Assembly: GCF_036345255.1 (NCBI RefSeq)
Contig: NZ_CP107783.1
Coordinates: 7,362,001 to 7,426,000, forward strand
Source: Streptomyces sp. NBC_00569
Lineage (GTDB): Bacteria > Actinomycetota > Actinomycetes > Streptomycetales > Streptomycetaceae
Direction: 5' to 3'
DNA: 64,000 nt
Shown: positions 34,967 through 43,638 of the stretch, in pieces
Layout of the letters: the number at the start of each line of letters is the position of its first letter
Position numbering within the stretch: position 1 is the stretch's first letter
The notes under the pieces: model-generated
What the model was told of the DNA's origin: nothing
The model's database searches: none
Seen by the model: only the letters and a program-made list of their open reading frames with translations
Made by a program: the position numbers and the translations under genes

Positions 34967-35683
34967 ATGCGCGTCGAGATCTGGTCCGACATAGCCTGCC
35001 CCTGGTGCTACGTCGGCAAGGCCCGCTTCGAGAAGGCCCTGGCCGCCTTCCCGCACCGTGACGGCGTCGAGGTGGTCCACCGCTCCTTCGAGCTCGACCC
35101 GACGCGCGCCAAGGGCGACAGCGGACTCGTCATCCCGATGCTCGCGCAGAAGTACGGCATGACCGAGGACCAGGCGCAGGCCGCCGAGCGCAACCTCGGC
35201 GAGAACGCCGCCTCCGAGGGCCTCGCCTACCTCACCGAGGGCCGCGACCACGGCAACACCTTCGACATGCACCGCCTCCTCCACTTCGCGAAGGAGCAGG
35301 GCCGCCAGGACGAGCTGATCGGCCTCCTGTACCGGGCGAACTTCGCCGAGGAGCGGTCCGTCTTCGCCGACGCCGACGAGTATCTGACCGGCCTCGCCGC
35401 CGAGGCCGGTCTCGACGCCGACGAGGCCCGCGCCGTCCTCGCCGACCCCGCCCGGTACGCCGACGACGTGCGCGCCGACGAGCGCGAGGCCGCCGAGCTC
35501 GGCGCGAACGGCGTGCCCTTCTTCGTCCTCGACCGCAAGTACGGCGTCTCCGGCGCCCAGCCCGCCGAGGTCTTCGCCCAGGCCCTGGAGCAGGCGTGGG
35601 GCGGCCGCTCCCCGCTCCAGGTCATCGACAGCGGCGACGCCGAGGCGTGCGGCCCGGACGGATGCGCGGTCCCGCAGAACTGA
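34967..35683 (+). CDS. DsbA-family oxidoreductase (FrnE-like)
   Basis: A 238-residue cytosolic thioredoxin-fold protein. The N-terminal active site is SDIACPWCYVGK (CPWC at about 12-15). The helical insert contains MHRLLHFAKEQGRQDEL, and the cis-Pro region is ANGVPFFVLDRKYGVSGAQP. This is the FrnE/polyketide-isomerase-like group. It forms or isomerises disulfides and is associated with oxidative stress. A C-terminal CGPDGC tail could be a second thiol site. The ATG at 34967 with GGAG upstream is preferred over GTG at 34958. Confidence 0.92.
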   Translation: MRVEIWSDIACPWCYVGKARFEKALAAFPHRDGVEVVHRSFELDPTRAKGDSGLVIPMLAQKYGMTEDQAQAAERNLGENAASEGLAYLTEGRDHGNTFDMHRLLHFAKEQGRQDELIGLLYRANFAEERSVFADADEYLTGLAAEAGLDADEARAVLADPARYADDVRADEREAAELGANGVPFFVLDRKYGVSGAQPAEVFAQALEQAWGGRSPLQVIDSGDAEACGPDGCAVPQN

Positions 35684-35718
35684 GACACCGCGGGAGCAGC
35701 ACTCAGCGCCGGGAGCAG

Positions 35719-35730
35719 CTCTTATAAGAG
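35719..35730. promoter_or_regulatory. Perfect 12-bp palindrome CTCTTATAAGAG
   Basis: This AT-rich palindrome lies 66 bases before the class V aminotransferase gene, in a GC-rich genome. It may be a repressor site or part of a promoter. No regulator gene is adjacent. Confidence 0.4.
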
Positions 35731-35796
35731 ACGCTTAGGGATACTGCTCAACAACTCGCAATGGACCGATAGTTGGCGAGGCGGCACAGTGGACTC

Positions 35797-36849
35797 ATGG
35801 AGACTCTCGATCACGCGCTCGTGCGCGCCGAGTTCGCACCCGTCACCACCTATCTGAACACCGCGAGCACCGGGCTGCTCCCGTCCCGCGCGGTGGCGGC
35901 CATGAGCGACGCGGTCGCCTCCGTCGCGGCCGGCCGGCCCGCCGACATGTTCGCGGACGTCGAGGCGGCCCGCGCCGCGTTCGCCCGGATCGCCGGCGTA
36001 CCCGCCGACCGGGTGGCGGCCGGCGCCTCGGTCGCCGTCTACACCGGACTCATCGCCGCCTCGCTGCCGTCGGGCGCCGAGGTCCTCACCGCGCAGGACG
36101 ACTTCAGCTCCACCGTGAACCCCTTCCACGTACGCGGCGACCTCAAGGTCCGCACCGCGCCCCTGGAAGGGGTCGCCGACGCGGTGCGCCCCGGCACGGC
36201 GCTGGTCGCCGTCAGCGCGGCCCAGTCCGCCGACGGACGCGTCGCCGAGCTGCCCGCGATCCGCGAGGCGGCCCGCGCCCACGGCGCCCGCACCTACATC
36301 GACTGCTCCCAGGCGGCCGGCTGGCTGCCCGTCGACGCGGACGCACAGGACTACACGTCCGCCGTCGCCTTCAAGTGGCTCCTGTGCCCGCGCGGCGTGA
36401 CCTTCTTCGTCGTTCCCGAGGACCTGGGCTCACTCGGCGCGATCTTCGCGGGCTGGGTCGCGGGCGAGCGCCCGTGGGACAGCTGCTACGGACCCGTGGA
36501 GGAACTCGCGCACTCCGCACGGCGGTTCGACGAGAGCCCCAGCCTGTTCTCGTACGCGGGCGCGCGGCACTCCCTGGCGCTCGTCGAGGAACTCGGCGTC
36601 GACGTGATCCGCGCGCATGACCTCGCCCTGGCCGACCGCTTCCGCGCGGGCCTCGCCACGCTCGGCCACGCCCCCGTGCCCGCGCCCGGCTCGCCCGTGG
36701 TCTCCGTCCCGGGGCTCGGCGTACGGCAGCCGGAACTGAGCCGGGCCGGCATCGAGGTCTCCGACCGCGCGGGCAATCTGCGGGCGGCGTTCCACCTGTA
36801 CAACACGGAGTCCGACGTCGACCGGCTCCTTGAGGCGCTCGGCGGCTGA
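35797..36849 (+). CDS. Class V aminotransferase-type PLP enzyme
   Basis: A 350-residue fold-I PLP enzyme of the class V (isopenicillin epimerase/cysteine desulfurase-like) group. It has TYLNTASTGLLPSRAV near the start, SAAQSADGRVAELPAI, TYIDCSQAAGWLPVD (the Asp that binds pyridine N), and the PLP lysine in AVAFKWLLCPRG. A Cys needed for desulfurase activity is not evident near the end. The true substrate is unknown. It stands alone; a 12-bp palindrome upstream and a strong hairpin downstream mark it as monocistronic. Confidence 0.88.
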   Translation: METLDHALVRAEFAPVTTYLNTASTGLLPSRAVAAMSDAVASVAAGRPADMFADVEAARAAFARIAGVPADRVAAGASVAVYTGLIAASLPSGAEVLTAQDDFSSTVNPFHVRGDLKVRTAPLEGVADAVRPGTALVAVSAAQSADGRVAELPAIREAARAHGARTYIDCSQAAGWLPVDADAQDYTSAVAFKWLLCPRGVTFFVVPEDLGSLGAIFAGWVAGERPWDSCYGPVEELAHSARRFDESPSLFSYAGARHSLALVEELGVDVIRAHDLALADRFRAGLATLGHAPVPAPGSPVVSVPGLGVRQPELSRAGIEVSDRAGNLRAAFHLYNTESDVDRLLEALGG

Positions 36850-36908
36850 GCCGTTCGGGCCGAGCGCTTGAGAGATTCAGACTGAGCCGCTCTGCCCGTG
36901 GGTCCGTT

Positions 36909-36943
36909 CCGGCCCCCGCCGCCCCCCCCGCAGCGGGGGCCGG
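36909..36943. terminator. Bidirectional terminator hairpin
   Basis: A perfect 11-bp stem (36909-36919 with 36933-36943) and 13-base C-rich loop lie between the converging aminotransferase and MarR genes. There is no T tract. Confidence 0.6.
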
Positions 36944-36968
36944 GGCGGGCCCGCCCGCTGCGGTGAGC

Positions 36969-37469
36969 TCACTCGTCGACCGGGCCCGCCTCCGGGCAGC
37001 TCGCCGGGTCGGTGCACAGGTTCGCCTCGACCTTGGCCAGCAGTCGCAGGAGTTCGGTCCGTTCCTCCTCGTCGAGGCCGCGCAGCGTGTGGTCCTCCAG
37101 GTCGCCCCACTTGTGCTGCACGTCGCCGAGCAGGCCGCAGCTGGCGTCCGTGGTCTCCACGAGCACGGCCCGCCGGTCGCGCGGATCGGGGCACCGGCGT
37201 ACATGGCCGGCCTGTTCGAGCCGCTGGAGCATCTTCGTCACCGTGGACGGGTCCAGGTCGACCGCCTTGATGAGCTCCGACTGACGCACGGGTCCCTTGT
37301 CCCACAGGTGCATCATCAGGAACTCCTGCCCCGGATAGAGGCCCAGCCCGCGCAGCAGCTTGCCCGCGGTGATCCGGTGCAGCCGCGCCACGCGGGAGAG
37401 CGCATGGCTGACGGGACCGCAGCGGGCGGCCTCGGGCAGGTGCTCACTACAAGGTGGCTCGTCCGTCAT
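36969..37469 (-). CDS. MarR-family transcriptional repressor
   Basis: A 166-residue regulator. The winged helix has GLYPGQEFLMMHLWDKGPVRQSELIKAVDLDPSTVTKMLQRLE in pieces, then the wing CPDPRDRRAVLVETT (DxRxxR motif). Four Cys residues (including SCPEAG near the C-terminus) might allow redox sensing, but this is inference. AGGAG precedes the ATG. It diverges from the flavin oxidoreductase gene and the shared gap holds an 11-bp inverted repeat, so it very probably represses that gene and itself. Confidence 0.92.
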   Translation of the reverse strand: MTDEPPCSEHLPEAARCGPVSHALSRVARLHRITAGKLLRGLGLYPGQEFLMMHLWDKGPVRQSELIKAVDLDPSTVTKMLQRLEQAGHVRRCPDPRDRRAVLVETTDASCGLLGDVQHKWGDLEDHTLRGLDEEERTELLRLLAKVEANLCTDPASCPEAGPVDE

Positions 37470-37550
37470 GGCGACTCCTGATCGGTTCCGGCCTCGCCGT
37501 GGAGTCCGGTCTCTCCACGGGGGTTCGGTCTCTTCACACAGAGATTACCT

Positions 37551-37605
37551 TGGTCGGCCAATGAATGGGTTACAGTGGCACACGGCTCGATTACTTGGCC
37601 GACCA
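37551..37605. promoter_or_regulatory. Paired MarR operator sites
   Basis: TGGTCGGCCAA (37551-37561) and its exact inverse TTGGCCGACCA (37595-37605) lie between the divergent MarR and old-yellow-enzyme genes. Each is itself nearly palindromic and preceded by TTAC. They flank a TTACAGT that could be a -10 element. The arrangement suits two MarR dimers closing both promoters. Confidence 0.65.
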
Positions 37606-37649
37606 CATATTTGTCGGCACTGCCTTGCCTGCCCTTGGATGGAGTAGCC

Positions 37650-38717
37650 ATGACCACCGCTTTCGACCCGATCGACCTCTCCGGCGTCCAGCTCGCCAAC
37701 CGCATCGCCATGGCCCCGATGACCCGCAGCCGGGCCGGCGAGGGCGGCACCGCGACCGACCTGACCGCCGAGTACTACGCGCAGCGCGCCTCGGCCGGCC
37801 TGATCATCACCGAGGGCATCCAGCCGTCCGCCGTCGGGCAGGGGTACGCATGGACCCCGGGCCTGCACAGCGACGAGCAGATCGCCTCCTGGCGTAAGGT
37901 CACCGACGCCGTGCACGCCAAGGGCGGCACGATCTACGCGCAGATCATGCACGCGGGCCGGATCAGCCACCCGGTGCTGCTGCCCGAGGGTCAGAGCCCG
38001 GTCGCCCCGTCCCCGGTCGCCCCGGCGGGCCAGGGCTTCACGCACGAGGGCATGAAGGACTTCACCACGCCGCGGGCACTGACCGGCGACGAGATCCGCG
38101 CCACCGTCGCCGACTACGCCACCGCCGCCCGCAACGCGATCGAGGCCGGCTTCGACGGCGTCGAGCTGCACGGCGCCAACGGCTACCTCATCCACCAGTT
38201 CCTCGCGCCCAACACCAATCTGCGTGACGACGAGTGGGGCGGCAGCGTGGAGAACCGCATCCGTTTCGCCGTCGAGGTCGTCAAGGCCGTCGTCGCCGAG
38301 ATCGGTGCCGAGCGGACCGGGCTGCGGATCTCGCCCGGGAACCCGTACAACTCCATCGAGGAGAGCGACCCGGAGCCGGTGTACACCGCGCTGGTCAAGG
38401 AGATCGAGCCGCTCGGCATCTCCTACCTGCACGTCCTCGAGAACTCCGACATCCGCGAGCTGACGCTGGCGCTGCGCAAGCAGTTCTCGGGCACCTTCGT
38501 CATCAACGTCCGCAGCGACGGGCCCACCGGGCACGGCGACCTCTCCGTGATCGAGGACGGCATCGCCGACATCATCACGTTCGGGGCGCTGTTCCTCGCC
38601 AACCCCGACCTTCCTGCCCGTCTGAAGACGCAGGGCCCGTACAACACCCCGGACCCGGCCACGTTCTTCGGCGGCGACGCGAAGGGCTACACGGACTACC
38701 CGGCGCTGACCGCCTGA
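37650..38717 (+). CDS. Old-yellow-enzyme-type NADH:flavin oxidoreductase
   Basis: A 355-residue FMN TIM-barrel ene-reductase of the classical NemA/OYE group: NRIAMAPMTRSRA near the start, YYAQRASAGLIITEG, the active-site HGANGYLIHQFL (HxxN form for substrate binding), FLAPNTNLRDDEWGGSVENRIRF in pieces and the FMN phosphate region GALFLANPDLPARL. It reduces activated C=C bonds or detoxifies electrophiles using NAD(P)H. GGAG lies 7 bases before the ATG. The divergent MarR regulator is the likely repressor, relieved by electrophiles. Confidence 0.94.
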   Translation: MTTAFDPIDLSGVQLANRIAMAPMTRSRAGEGGTATDLTAEYYAQRASAGLIITEGIQPSAVGQGYAWTPGLHSDEQIASWRKVTDAVHAKGGTIYAQIMHAGRISHPVLLPEGQSPVAPSPVAPAGQGFTHEGMKDFTTPRALTGDEIRATVADYATAARNAIEAGFDGVELHGANGYLIHQFLAPNTNLRDDEWGGSVENRIRFAVEVVKAVVAEIGAERTGLRISPGNPYNSIEESDPEPVYTALVKEIEPLGISYLHVLENSDIRELTLALRKQFSGTFVINVRSDGPTGHGDLSVIEDGIADIITFGALFLANPDLPARLKTQGPYNTPDPATFFGGDAKGYTDYPALTA

Positions 38718-38742
38718 CCGCCTGACCGCCTCCGGATACGCG

Positions 38743-38778
38743 AGTCGGGGCGGCTCCCGACCGGAAGCCGCCCCGACT
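38743..38778. terminator. Bidirectional terminator between OYE and ectD
   Basis: A perfect 13-bp stem (38743-38755 with 38766-38778) and 10-base loop lie 25 bases after the oxidoreductase stop and 15 bases from the ectD stop. Confidence 0.8.
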
Positions 38779-38793
38779 GCGCGTGTACGAAGG

Positions 38794-39687
38794 TCACTTC
38801 ACCGGAGTGAAGTCCCGTGCGCCGATGAACTCGGGCCGCCGCACCGGAGCCGCGAACGGATCCACCGCGGCGTTCTCCACGCTGTTGAACACGATGAAGA
38901 CGTTCGAGCGCGGGTACGGGGTGATGTTGTCCCCGGAGCCGTGCATGGCGTTGCAGTCGAACCACGTCGCCGAGCCCGCGCTGCCCGTGAACAGGCGGAT
39001 GCCGTGCAGGTCGGCGAACTTGGTCAGCGCCTCGTCCGACGGCGTGCCCGCGTCCTGCATCTGGAGGGACTTCTTGTAGTTGTCCCGCGGCGTCTCGCCC
39101 GCGCAGCCCAGGAACGTCTTGTGCGACCCCGGCATGATCATCAAGCCGCCGTTGGTGTCGTAGTTCTCGGTCAGCGCGATCGAGACGGACACGGTCCGCA
39201 TGTTCGGCAGGCCGTCCTCCGCGTGCCAGGTCTCGAAGTCCGAGTGCCAGTAGAAGCCGCTCGCCCCGAAGCCCGGCTTCACGTTGATCCGCGACTGGTG
39301 GACGTACACGTCCGAGCCGAGGATCTGCCGTGCCCGGCCCACGACCCGCTCGTCGTGCACCAGGTTCGCGAACACCTCGCTGATCCTGTGGACCTCGAAG
39401 ACGGACCGCACGTCCTGCGACGTGGGCTCGACGATGGAACGCTCGTCGGCCTTGATCGCCGGATCCGTGATCAGCCGGTTCAACTCGGCCTGGTACGTGC
39501 CGATCTCGTCCGGACCGATCAGCTCCTCGATCGCGAGGAAGCCGTCCCGCTCGAAGCCCGCGAGGTCCGACTCGCGGATCGGACCGCGCGCGCCCGGCGG
39601 CGACCAGACGACGGGGTCGACGCGGGGCGTCGCCACTTCGGCGACACCACGGGTCGGGTAGAGGTCGGTACGTGTCACCGTGCTCAT
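38794..39687 (-). CDS. ectD: Ectoine 5-hydroxylase
   Basis: A 297-residue Fe(II)/2-oxoglutarate dioxygenase converting ectoine to 5-hydroxyectoine. The N-terminal part has YPTRGVAEVATPRVDPVVW, typical of EctD. The iron ligands are H148 and D150 in FYWHSDFETWHAEDGLP, with the third His in CNAMHGSGDN. The segment QSRINVKPGFGASGF is the signature for the substrate and 2-oxoglutarate site. It begins five bases after ectC, so it is in the ect operon. Hydroxyectoine protects against heat and desiccation. Confidence 0.97.
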   Translation of the reverse strand: MSTVTRTDLYPTRGVAEVATPRVDPVVWSPPGARGPIRESDLAGFERDGFLAIEELIGPDEIGTYQAELNRLITDPAIKADERSIVEPTSQDVRSVFEVHRISEVFANLVHDERVVGRARQILGSDVYVHQSRINVKPGFGASGFYWHSDFETWHAEDGLPNMRTVSVSIALTENYDTNGGLMIMPGSHKTFLGCAGETPRDNYKKSLQMQDAGTPSDEALTKFADLHGIRLFTGSAGSATWFDCNAMHGSGDNITPYPRSNVFIVFNSVENAAVDPFAAPVRRPEFIGARDFTPVK

Positions 39688-39692
39688 GGGGA

Positions 39693-40091
39693 TCAGGCCT
39701 CCTCGGTCAGCAGCGGGTAGACGCCGTTCTCGTCGTGGTCCTCCCGTCCGGTCACGGGAGGATTGAACACGCACACGCAGCGGAAGTCGGTCTTGGGACG
39801 CAGGGTGTGGCGCTCATGGCCGTTCAGGAGGTACATCGTGCCCGGCTCGATCCAGTGCTTCTCGCCGGTCTCCCTGTTGGTGAGCTCGGCCTCGCCCTCG
39901 ACGCACAGCACGGCCTCGATGTGGTTGGCGTACCACATGTCGGTCTCCGTGCCCGCGTAGAGGATCGTCTCGTGCAGTGAGAAGCCGACCTTCTCCTTGG
40001 CAAGGACGATGCGCTTGCTCTCCCAGGTGCCGGTCGCCGACTTCACGTGCCGGTCGGTGTTCTCGATCTCCTTGAACGAACGGACGATCAC
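39693..40091 (-). CDS. ectC: L-ectoine synthase
   Basis: A 132-residue cupin that cyclises N-gamma-acetyl-diaminobutyrate to ectoine. It starts on GTG with [16 protein letters not shown]. The cupin motifs are [34 protein letters not shown], in pieces, and [18 protein letters not shown]. Length is normal for EctC. It is third in the ectABCD order, 58 bases after ectB. Confidence 0.97.
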   Translation of the reverse strand: MIVRSFKEIENTDRHVKSATGTWESKRIVLAKEKVGFSLHETILYAGTETDMWYANHIEAVLCVEGEAELTNRETGEKHWIEPGTMYLLNGHERHTLRPKTDFRCVCVFNPPVTGREDHDENGVYPLLTEEA

Positions 40092-40149
40092 GGTGTTGCT
40101 GCCTTTCTGTTCTACGTGGTGAGGGGGTGCCTTCCCGCTTGAGCGGAAA

Positions 40150-41421
40150 TCAGGCGGTCTCGCGCACCGCCCGGGTGAGCGTGCGCAGTCCCTCTTCCAG
40201 CTCCTCGGGCGTGATCGTCAGCGCCGGAAGCAGCTTGACGACCTCGCTCTCGGGGCCGGAGGTCTCGATGAGCAGACCGAGCTCGAAGGCGCGCTTGGCG
40301 ACCTTGTTCGCCCGGTCCTTGTCGCGGAATTCCAGGCCCCACACCAGGCCGCGTCCGCGGTACTCGACGGTGTCGTCGCGAAACTCGTCGCGGAGCGCGC
40401 CGAGGGCCTCGTCGATCTGCTGGCCGCGGGCGAGCGTCTGCTTCTCCATGGCGGGGCCGTCGGTCCAGTACGTCTCCAGGGCGGCGGCGGCCGTCACGAA
40501 CGCGGGGTTGTTGCCGCGGAACGTGCCGTTGTGCTCGCCCGGCTCCCAGACGTCGAGTTCCGGCTTGAACAGGCACAGGGACATGGGGAGCCCGTACCCG
40601 CTGATGGACTTCGAAACGGTCACGATGTCCGGGGTGATGCCCGCCTCCTCGAAGGAGAAGAACGCACCGGTGCGGCCGCAGCCCATCTGGATGTCGTCGA
40701 CGATCAGGAGCATGTCCCAGCGCTCGCAGACATCGGCCAGCTTGCGCAGCCACTCCGAGCGGGCGACGTTGATGCCGCCCTCGCCCTGCACGGTCTCCAC
40801 GATCACGGCGGCGGGCGTGTTCAGGCCCGAGCCGGAGTCCTCCAGGAGGCGCTCGAACCAGATGAAGTCCGGCGTCTGCCCGTCGAGGTAGTTGTCGAAC
40901 GGCATCGGGGTGCCGTGCACCAGCGGTATGCCGGCGCCCGCGCGCTTGAAGGCGTTGCCGGTCACCGCGAGGGAGCCGAGCGACATGCCGTGGAAGGCGT
41001 TCGTGAACGACACGATCGACTCGCGGCCCTTGACCTTGCGGGCCAGCTTCAGCGCCGACTCGACGGCGTTGGTGCCCGTCGGGCCGGGGAACATGACCTT
41101 GTACGGCAGGTCACGCGGGCGCAGGATGATGTTCTGGAACGACTCCAGGAAGGCGCGCTTCGCCGTCGTCGACATGTCGAGCCCGTGCGTGACGCCGTCC
41201 CGCTCCAGGTAGTCGATCAGAGCGCGTTTGAGGACCGGGTTGTTGTGCCCGTAGTTGAGCGATCCCGCGCCTGCGAAGAAGTCGAGGTACTCGTGGCCGT
41301 CCTCGTCGAACATGCGGCTGCCCTGCGCCCGGTCGAAGACGGTGGGCCAACCGCGGCAGTAGCTGCGCACCTCCGACTCAAGGGTCTCGAAGACGCTCAG
41401 GTCCGGCTGGGTGATGGTCAC
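40150..41421 (-). CDS. ectB: Diaminobutyrate-2-oxoglutarate aminotransferase
   Basis: A 423-residue class III aminotransferase making L-2,4-diaminobutyrate from aspartate semialdehyde. Visible are [56 protein letters not shown], the PLP aspartate [11 protein letters not shown] and the lysine in [13 protein letters not shown]. The start is GTG at 41421. A 106-base gap to ectA holds no gene. It is the second gene of the ect operon. Confidence 0.97.
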   Translation of the reverse strand: MTITQPDLSVFETLESEVRSYCRGWPTVFDRAQGSRMFDEDGHEYLDFFAGAGSLNYGHNNPVLKRALIDYLERDGVTHGLDMSTTAKRAFLESFQNIILRPRDLPYKVMFPGPTGTNAVESALKLARKVKGRESIVSFTNAFHGMSLGSLAVTGNAFKRAGAGIPLVHGTPMPFDNYLDGQTPDFIWFERLLEDSGSGLNTPAAVIVETVQGEGGINVARSEWLRKLADVCERWDMLLIVDDIQMGCGRTGAFFSFEEAGITPDIVTVSKSISGYGLPMSLCLFKPELDVWEPGEHNGTFRGNNPAFVTAAAALETYWTDGPAMEKQTLARGQQIDEALGALRDEFRDDTVEYRGRGLVWGLEFRDKDRANKVAKRAFELGLLIETSGPESEVVKLLPALTITPEELEEGLRTLTRAVRETA

Positions 41422-41527
41422 AGCGAATCTCCTGGGAGATGGGGGTGGGGGTGGCGTGGAAGAGGTCGAGCGGTGGTGCGGTCTGCGGTCTTGCGCTGCA
41501 GAGAAGTGAGGGGGGACCGGTCGTGGG

Positions 41528-42043
41528 TCAGACGATCGGCCCGATGCGGTGGAGCACCTCGGGCTCGTGCCCGTCGTCCGGGAAGAGGCCCGCGTCGAAC
41601 AGCACCGTCTGCGCGACCTGTGCGCCGTTGCGGCGCGCGAACGAGGCGAACAGGCGCTGCGAGGCCGTGTTGTCGGGCGAGATCGTCGTCTCGAGCACGG
41701 TCGTCGCCCGGTCGGCGGCGACCTTCGCCCAGAGCCCGTCGAGCAGTGCCCCGGCCAGACCGCGCCCCCGGTGCGCGTGGTCGACGGCCACCTGCCACAC
41801 CACGAGGGTGCGTGGGTCGTCGGGCCGGATGTACCCGGTGATGAACCCGGCGACGGAGCCGGCGGAGTCCCGCGCCACGACGGACGTGGCGGCGAAGTCC
41901 CGGCACCACAGCAGGTAGCTGTACGAGGAGTTGAGGTCGAGCACCTTCGAGTCGCGGGCGATACGCCAGATTGCGGCTCCGTCGGCCACCTCGGGCCGGT
42001 CGATCCGCAAGCTCTCGGGCATTTCCAGGAATTGCGCGGTCAT
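41528..42043 (-). CDS. ectA: L-2,4-diaminobutyrate acetyltransferase
   Basis: A 171-residue GNAT enzyme acetylating diaminobutyrate at the gamma amine. EctA signatures are IDRPEVADGAAIWRIARDSKVLDLNSSYSYLLWCRDFA, in pieces, WQVAVDHAHRGRGLAGALLDGL (acetyl-CoA loop) and ETTISPDNTASQRLFASFARR. It is the first gene of the operon, with an AT-rich region of about 300 bp upstream. Expression in other streptomycetes is induced by salt and heat. Confidence 0.97.
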   Translation of the reverse strand: MTAQFLEMPESLRIDRPEVADGAAIWRIARDSKVLDLNSSYSYLLWCRDFAATSVVARDSAGSVAGFITGYIRPDDPRTLVVWQVAVDHAHRGRGLAGALLDGLWAKVAADRATTVLETTISPDNTASQRLFASFARRNGAQVAQTVLFDAGLFPDDGHEPEVLHRIGPIV

Positions 42044-42344
42044 GTGAATTCAATTTACCGAGCAAGTTCTGGAAATGCATCGCGGGCAGGGGTTACGTAA
42101 ACGCTGCTTCTGTGGTATCGCGCAGGCGGGGGCGCGCACGCAAAATCTGGGTGATATGTGTCGAGTTGACCGGGATGAAGTGCGCAAATCACCCTCGGTG
42201 TGGAGTGCGTCACAAGCTCGAAATCTGCGCGACATGCGTCCGGATTACGCCGTTTCCCGTTGTTGAAATCTTGGTGTTTACGTCCCCGGAAAGCGGGCAG
42301 AAGAATATGGGAAGCTGTGCTGAGAAAAGCGCGAGAATTGACTC
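42044..42344 (-). promoter_or_regulatory. ectA upstream region with imperfect direct repeats
   Basis: This region has lower GC than its surroundings and no convincing gene. Two 20-bp imperfect repeats read AAATCTGGGTGATATGTGTC (42143-42162) and AAATCTGCGCGACATGCGTC (42221-42240), 78 bp apart with 16 of 20 bases equal. A weaker third copy is near 42266. TTACGTAA (42093-42100) is a perfect palindrome. These could be sites for osmotic control of ectABCD. Confidence 0.45.
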
Positions 42345-42389
42345 GGAAAATAAAAGAAGGCGCCACTCCCATTGAAGGGGGCGGCGCCT
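42345..42389 (-). terminator. Rho-independent terminator of the class V aminotransferase gene
   Basis: On the minus strand a hairpin (AGGCGCC 42358-42364 pairing with GGCGCCT 42383-42389, plus an inner CTCCC/GGGGG helix) is followed by a T-rich tract of about 13 bases. It ends transcription before the ectA promoter. Confidence 0.85.
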
Positions 42390-42418
42390 CACTTTGTGAA
42401 GTCGCGGGACTACAGGAG

Positions 42419-43528
42419 CTACACCCAGGCCCCGGCGACGGCCCTGCGCGCGCCCTCCAGGTCCACCGGCGCGCCGGACCCCTCCATCTCGGCGAGCGCA
42501 CCGCCGAGGGCCGCGAGCGAGGACTGCACGACGCCTCGGGTGGCCTGCGGGCCGTAGTGGTTGACGCGGATCATCTCCTTGGCGAGCGCCCCGCCCCCGG
42601 CCACCAGCGGCAGCACCGGGTCCACCGCCAGCGCCCGCGCGACCAGCTCCGAGGCGTCGATACCCGCCGGGGCGCGCAGCGTCGTCGCCACCGGCGCCGC
42701 GTCCCGTGCCTCGTACACGTACGGCTCGATACCGCCGCCCAGCGCGAGCGCGCCCGCCCGCGTGGCCGCGGCCGCACCGGCGTGACGGGCCATCAGGGCG
42801 TCGAGGCCCTCCGCCTCGATGCGCTCGACGCACGCCTCCAGGGCGAGCATCTCCAGCTGAGCCGGCGCGTGCAGCAGCGCCTTGCGCCCGCCGTCGATCC
42901 AGCGGTGCTTCCAGTCGAGCAGCGACAGGTAGGAGTGCCGCGGCGCCTGCGGGTTGGACTCCATCCGCTCCCACGCCCGCGCGCTGACGGACACCGCGGA
43001 GACGCCCGCCGGGCCGCCCATGGCCTTCTGCGCGCCGATCACGCACAGGTCCACGCCCCAGGCGTCGGGAAGGACCGGCTCGGCGGCGATCGAGGCCACT
43101 GCGTCCAGGTAGAAGAGCGCGCCGTGCTCCCGCACCACCTCGCCGATCTCGGCGACCGGGTTCGTGTTGCCCGTCGCGGCCTCCGCGTGCACGAGCGAGA
43201 CGAAGTCGGTCCCGGGGTGCTCGGCGAGCGCGTCGCGCACCTGCTCGGCCGTCACGGCGGTGTGGAAGGGGACCGCCAGGTCGTGCACCGTCGCCCCGCT
43301 GTCCCGCAGCCAGTCGCCGAAGGTCTGGCCGTAGGGGCCCGTGACGATGTTCAGGGCCACGGTGCCGGGTCGGGCGGTGCCGCGGATCGCGCCCTCGAGG
43401 GGCAGCAGCGCCTCGCCCTGCATGATCACGACGTCCTGCGAGGTGTCGAGCAGCCCGGCCACGCGCCGCTCGATGGAGGCGAAGTGCTCGGCGCTCAGGG
43501 GGGCCAGGTCAAGAAAAGGGTGGGTCAC
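42419..43528 (-). CDS. Alanine-glyoxylate-type class V aminotransferase
   Basis: A 369-residue fold-I PLP enzyme. It has THPFLDLAPLSAEHFASIERR near the start, QGEALLPLEGAIRG, LVHAEAATGNTNPVAEIG, the PLP aspartate in FYLDAVASIAAEP and the lysine in VIGAQKAMGGPAG. This is the alanine-glyoxylate/serine-pyruvate aminotransferase group. The GTG at 43528 is preferred; a GTG at 43558 would add ten residues including a repeated SEES. A clear terminator follows. Its link to the flanking ect genes is only positional. Confidence 0.88.
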   Translation of the reverse strand: MTHPFLDLAPLSAEHFASIERRVAGLLDTSQDVVIMQGEALLPLEGAIRGTARPGTVALNIVTGPYGQTFGDWLRDSGATVHDLAVPFHTAVTAEQVRDALAEHPGTDFVSLVHAEAATGNTNPVAEIGEVVREHGALFYLDAVASIAAEPVLPDAWGVDLCVIGAQKAMGGPAGVSAVSVSARAWERMESNPQAPRHSYLSLLDWKHRWIDGGRKALLHAPAQLEMLALEACVERIEAEGLDALMARHAGAAAATRAGALALGGGIEPYVYEARDAAPVATTLRAPAGIDASELVARALAVDPVLPLVAGGGALAKEMIRVNHYGPQATRGVVQSSLAALGGALAEMEGSGAPVDLEGARRAVAGAWV

Positions 43529-43638
43529 GATCGTGCTCTCTTCGCTCTCTTCGCTCACGTCGCCCGTGATCTTCGTTCACGAGTTCGTACGGCGGGCTGC
43601 CGTTCCGAGCGTACCCACCGGCCTCATAGGCTTCCGAC

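Noticed and set aside
32125..34992. A very long minus-strand open frame of about 955 codons opposite the aldehyde dehydrogenase, DUF1349 and GNAT genes
   Set aside because: It is an antisense consequence of high-GC codon bias, spans three real genes and has no family motifs or ribosome site.
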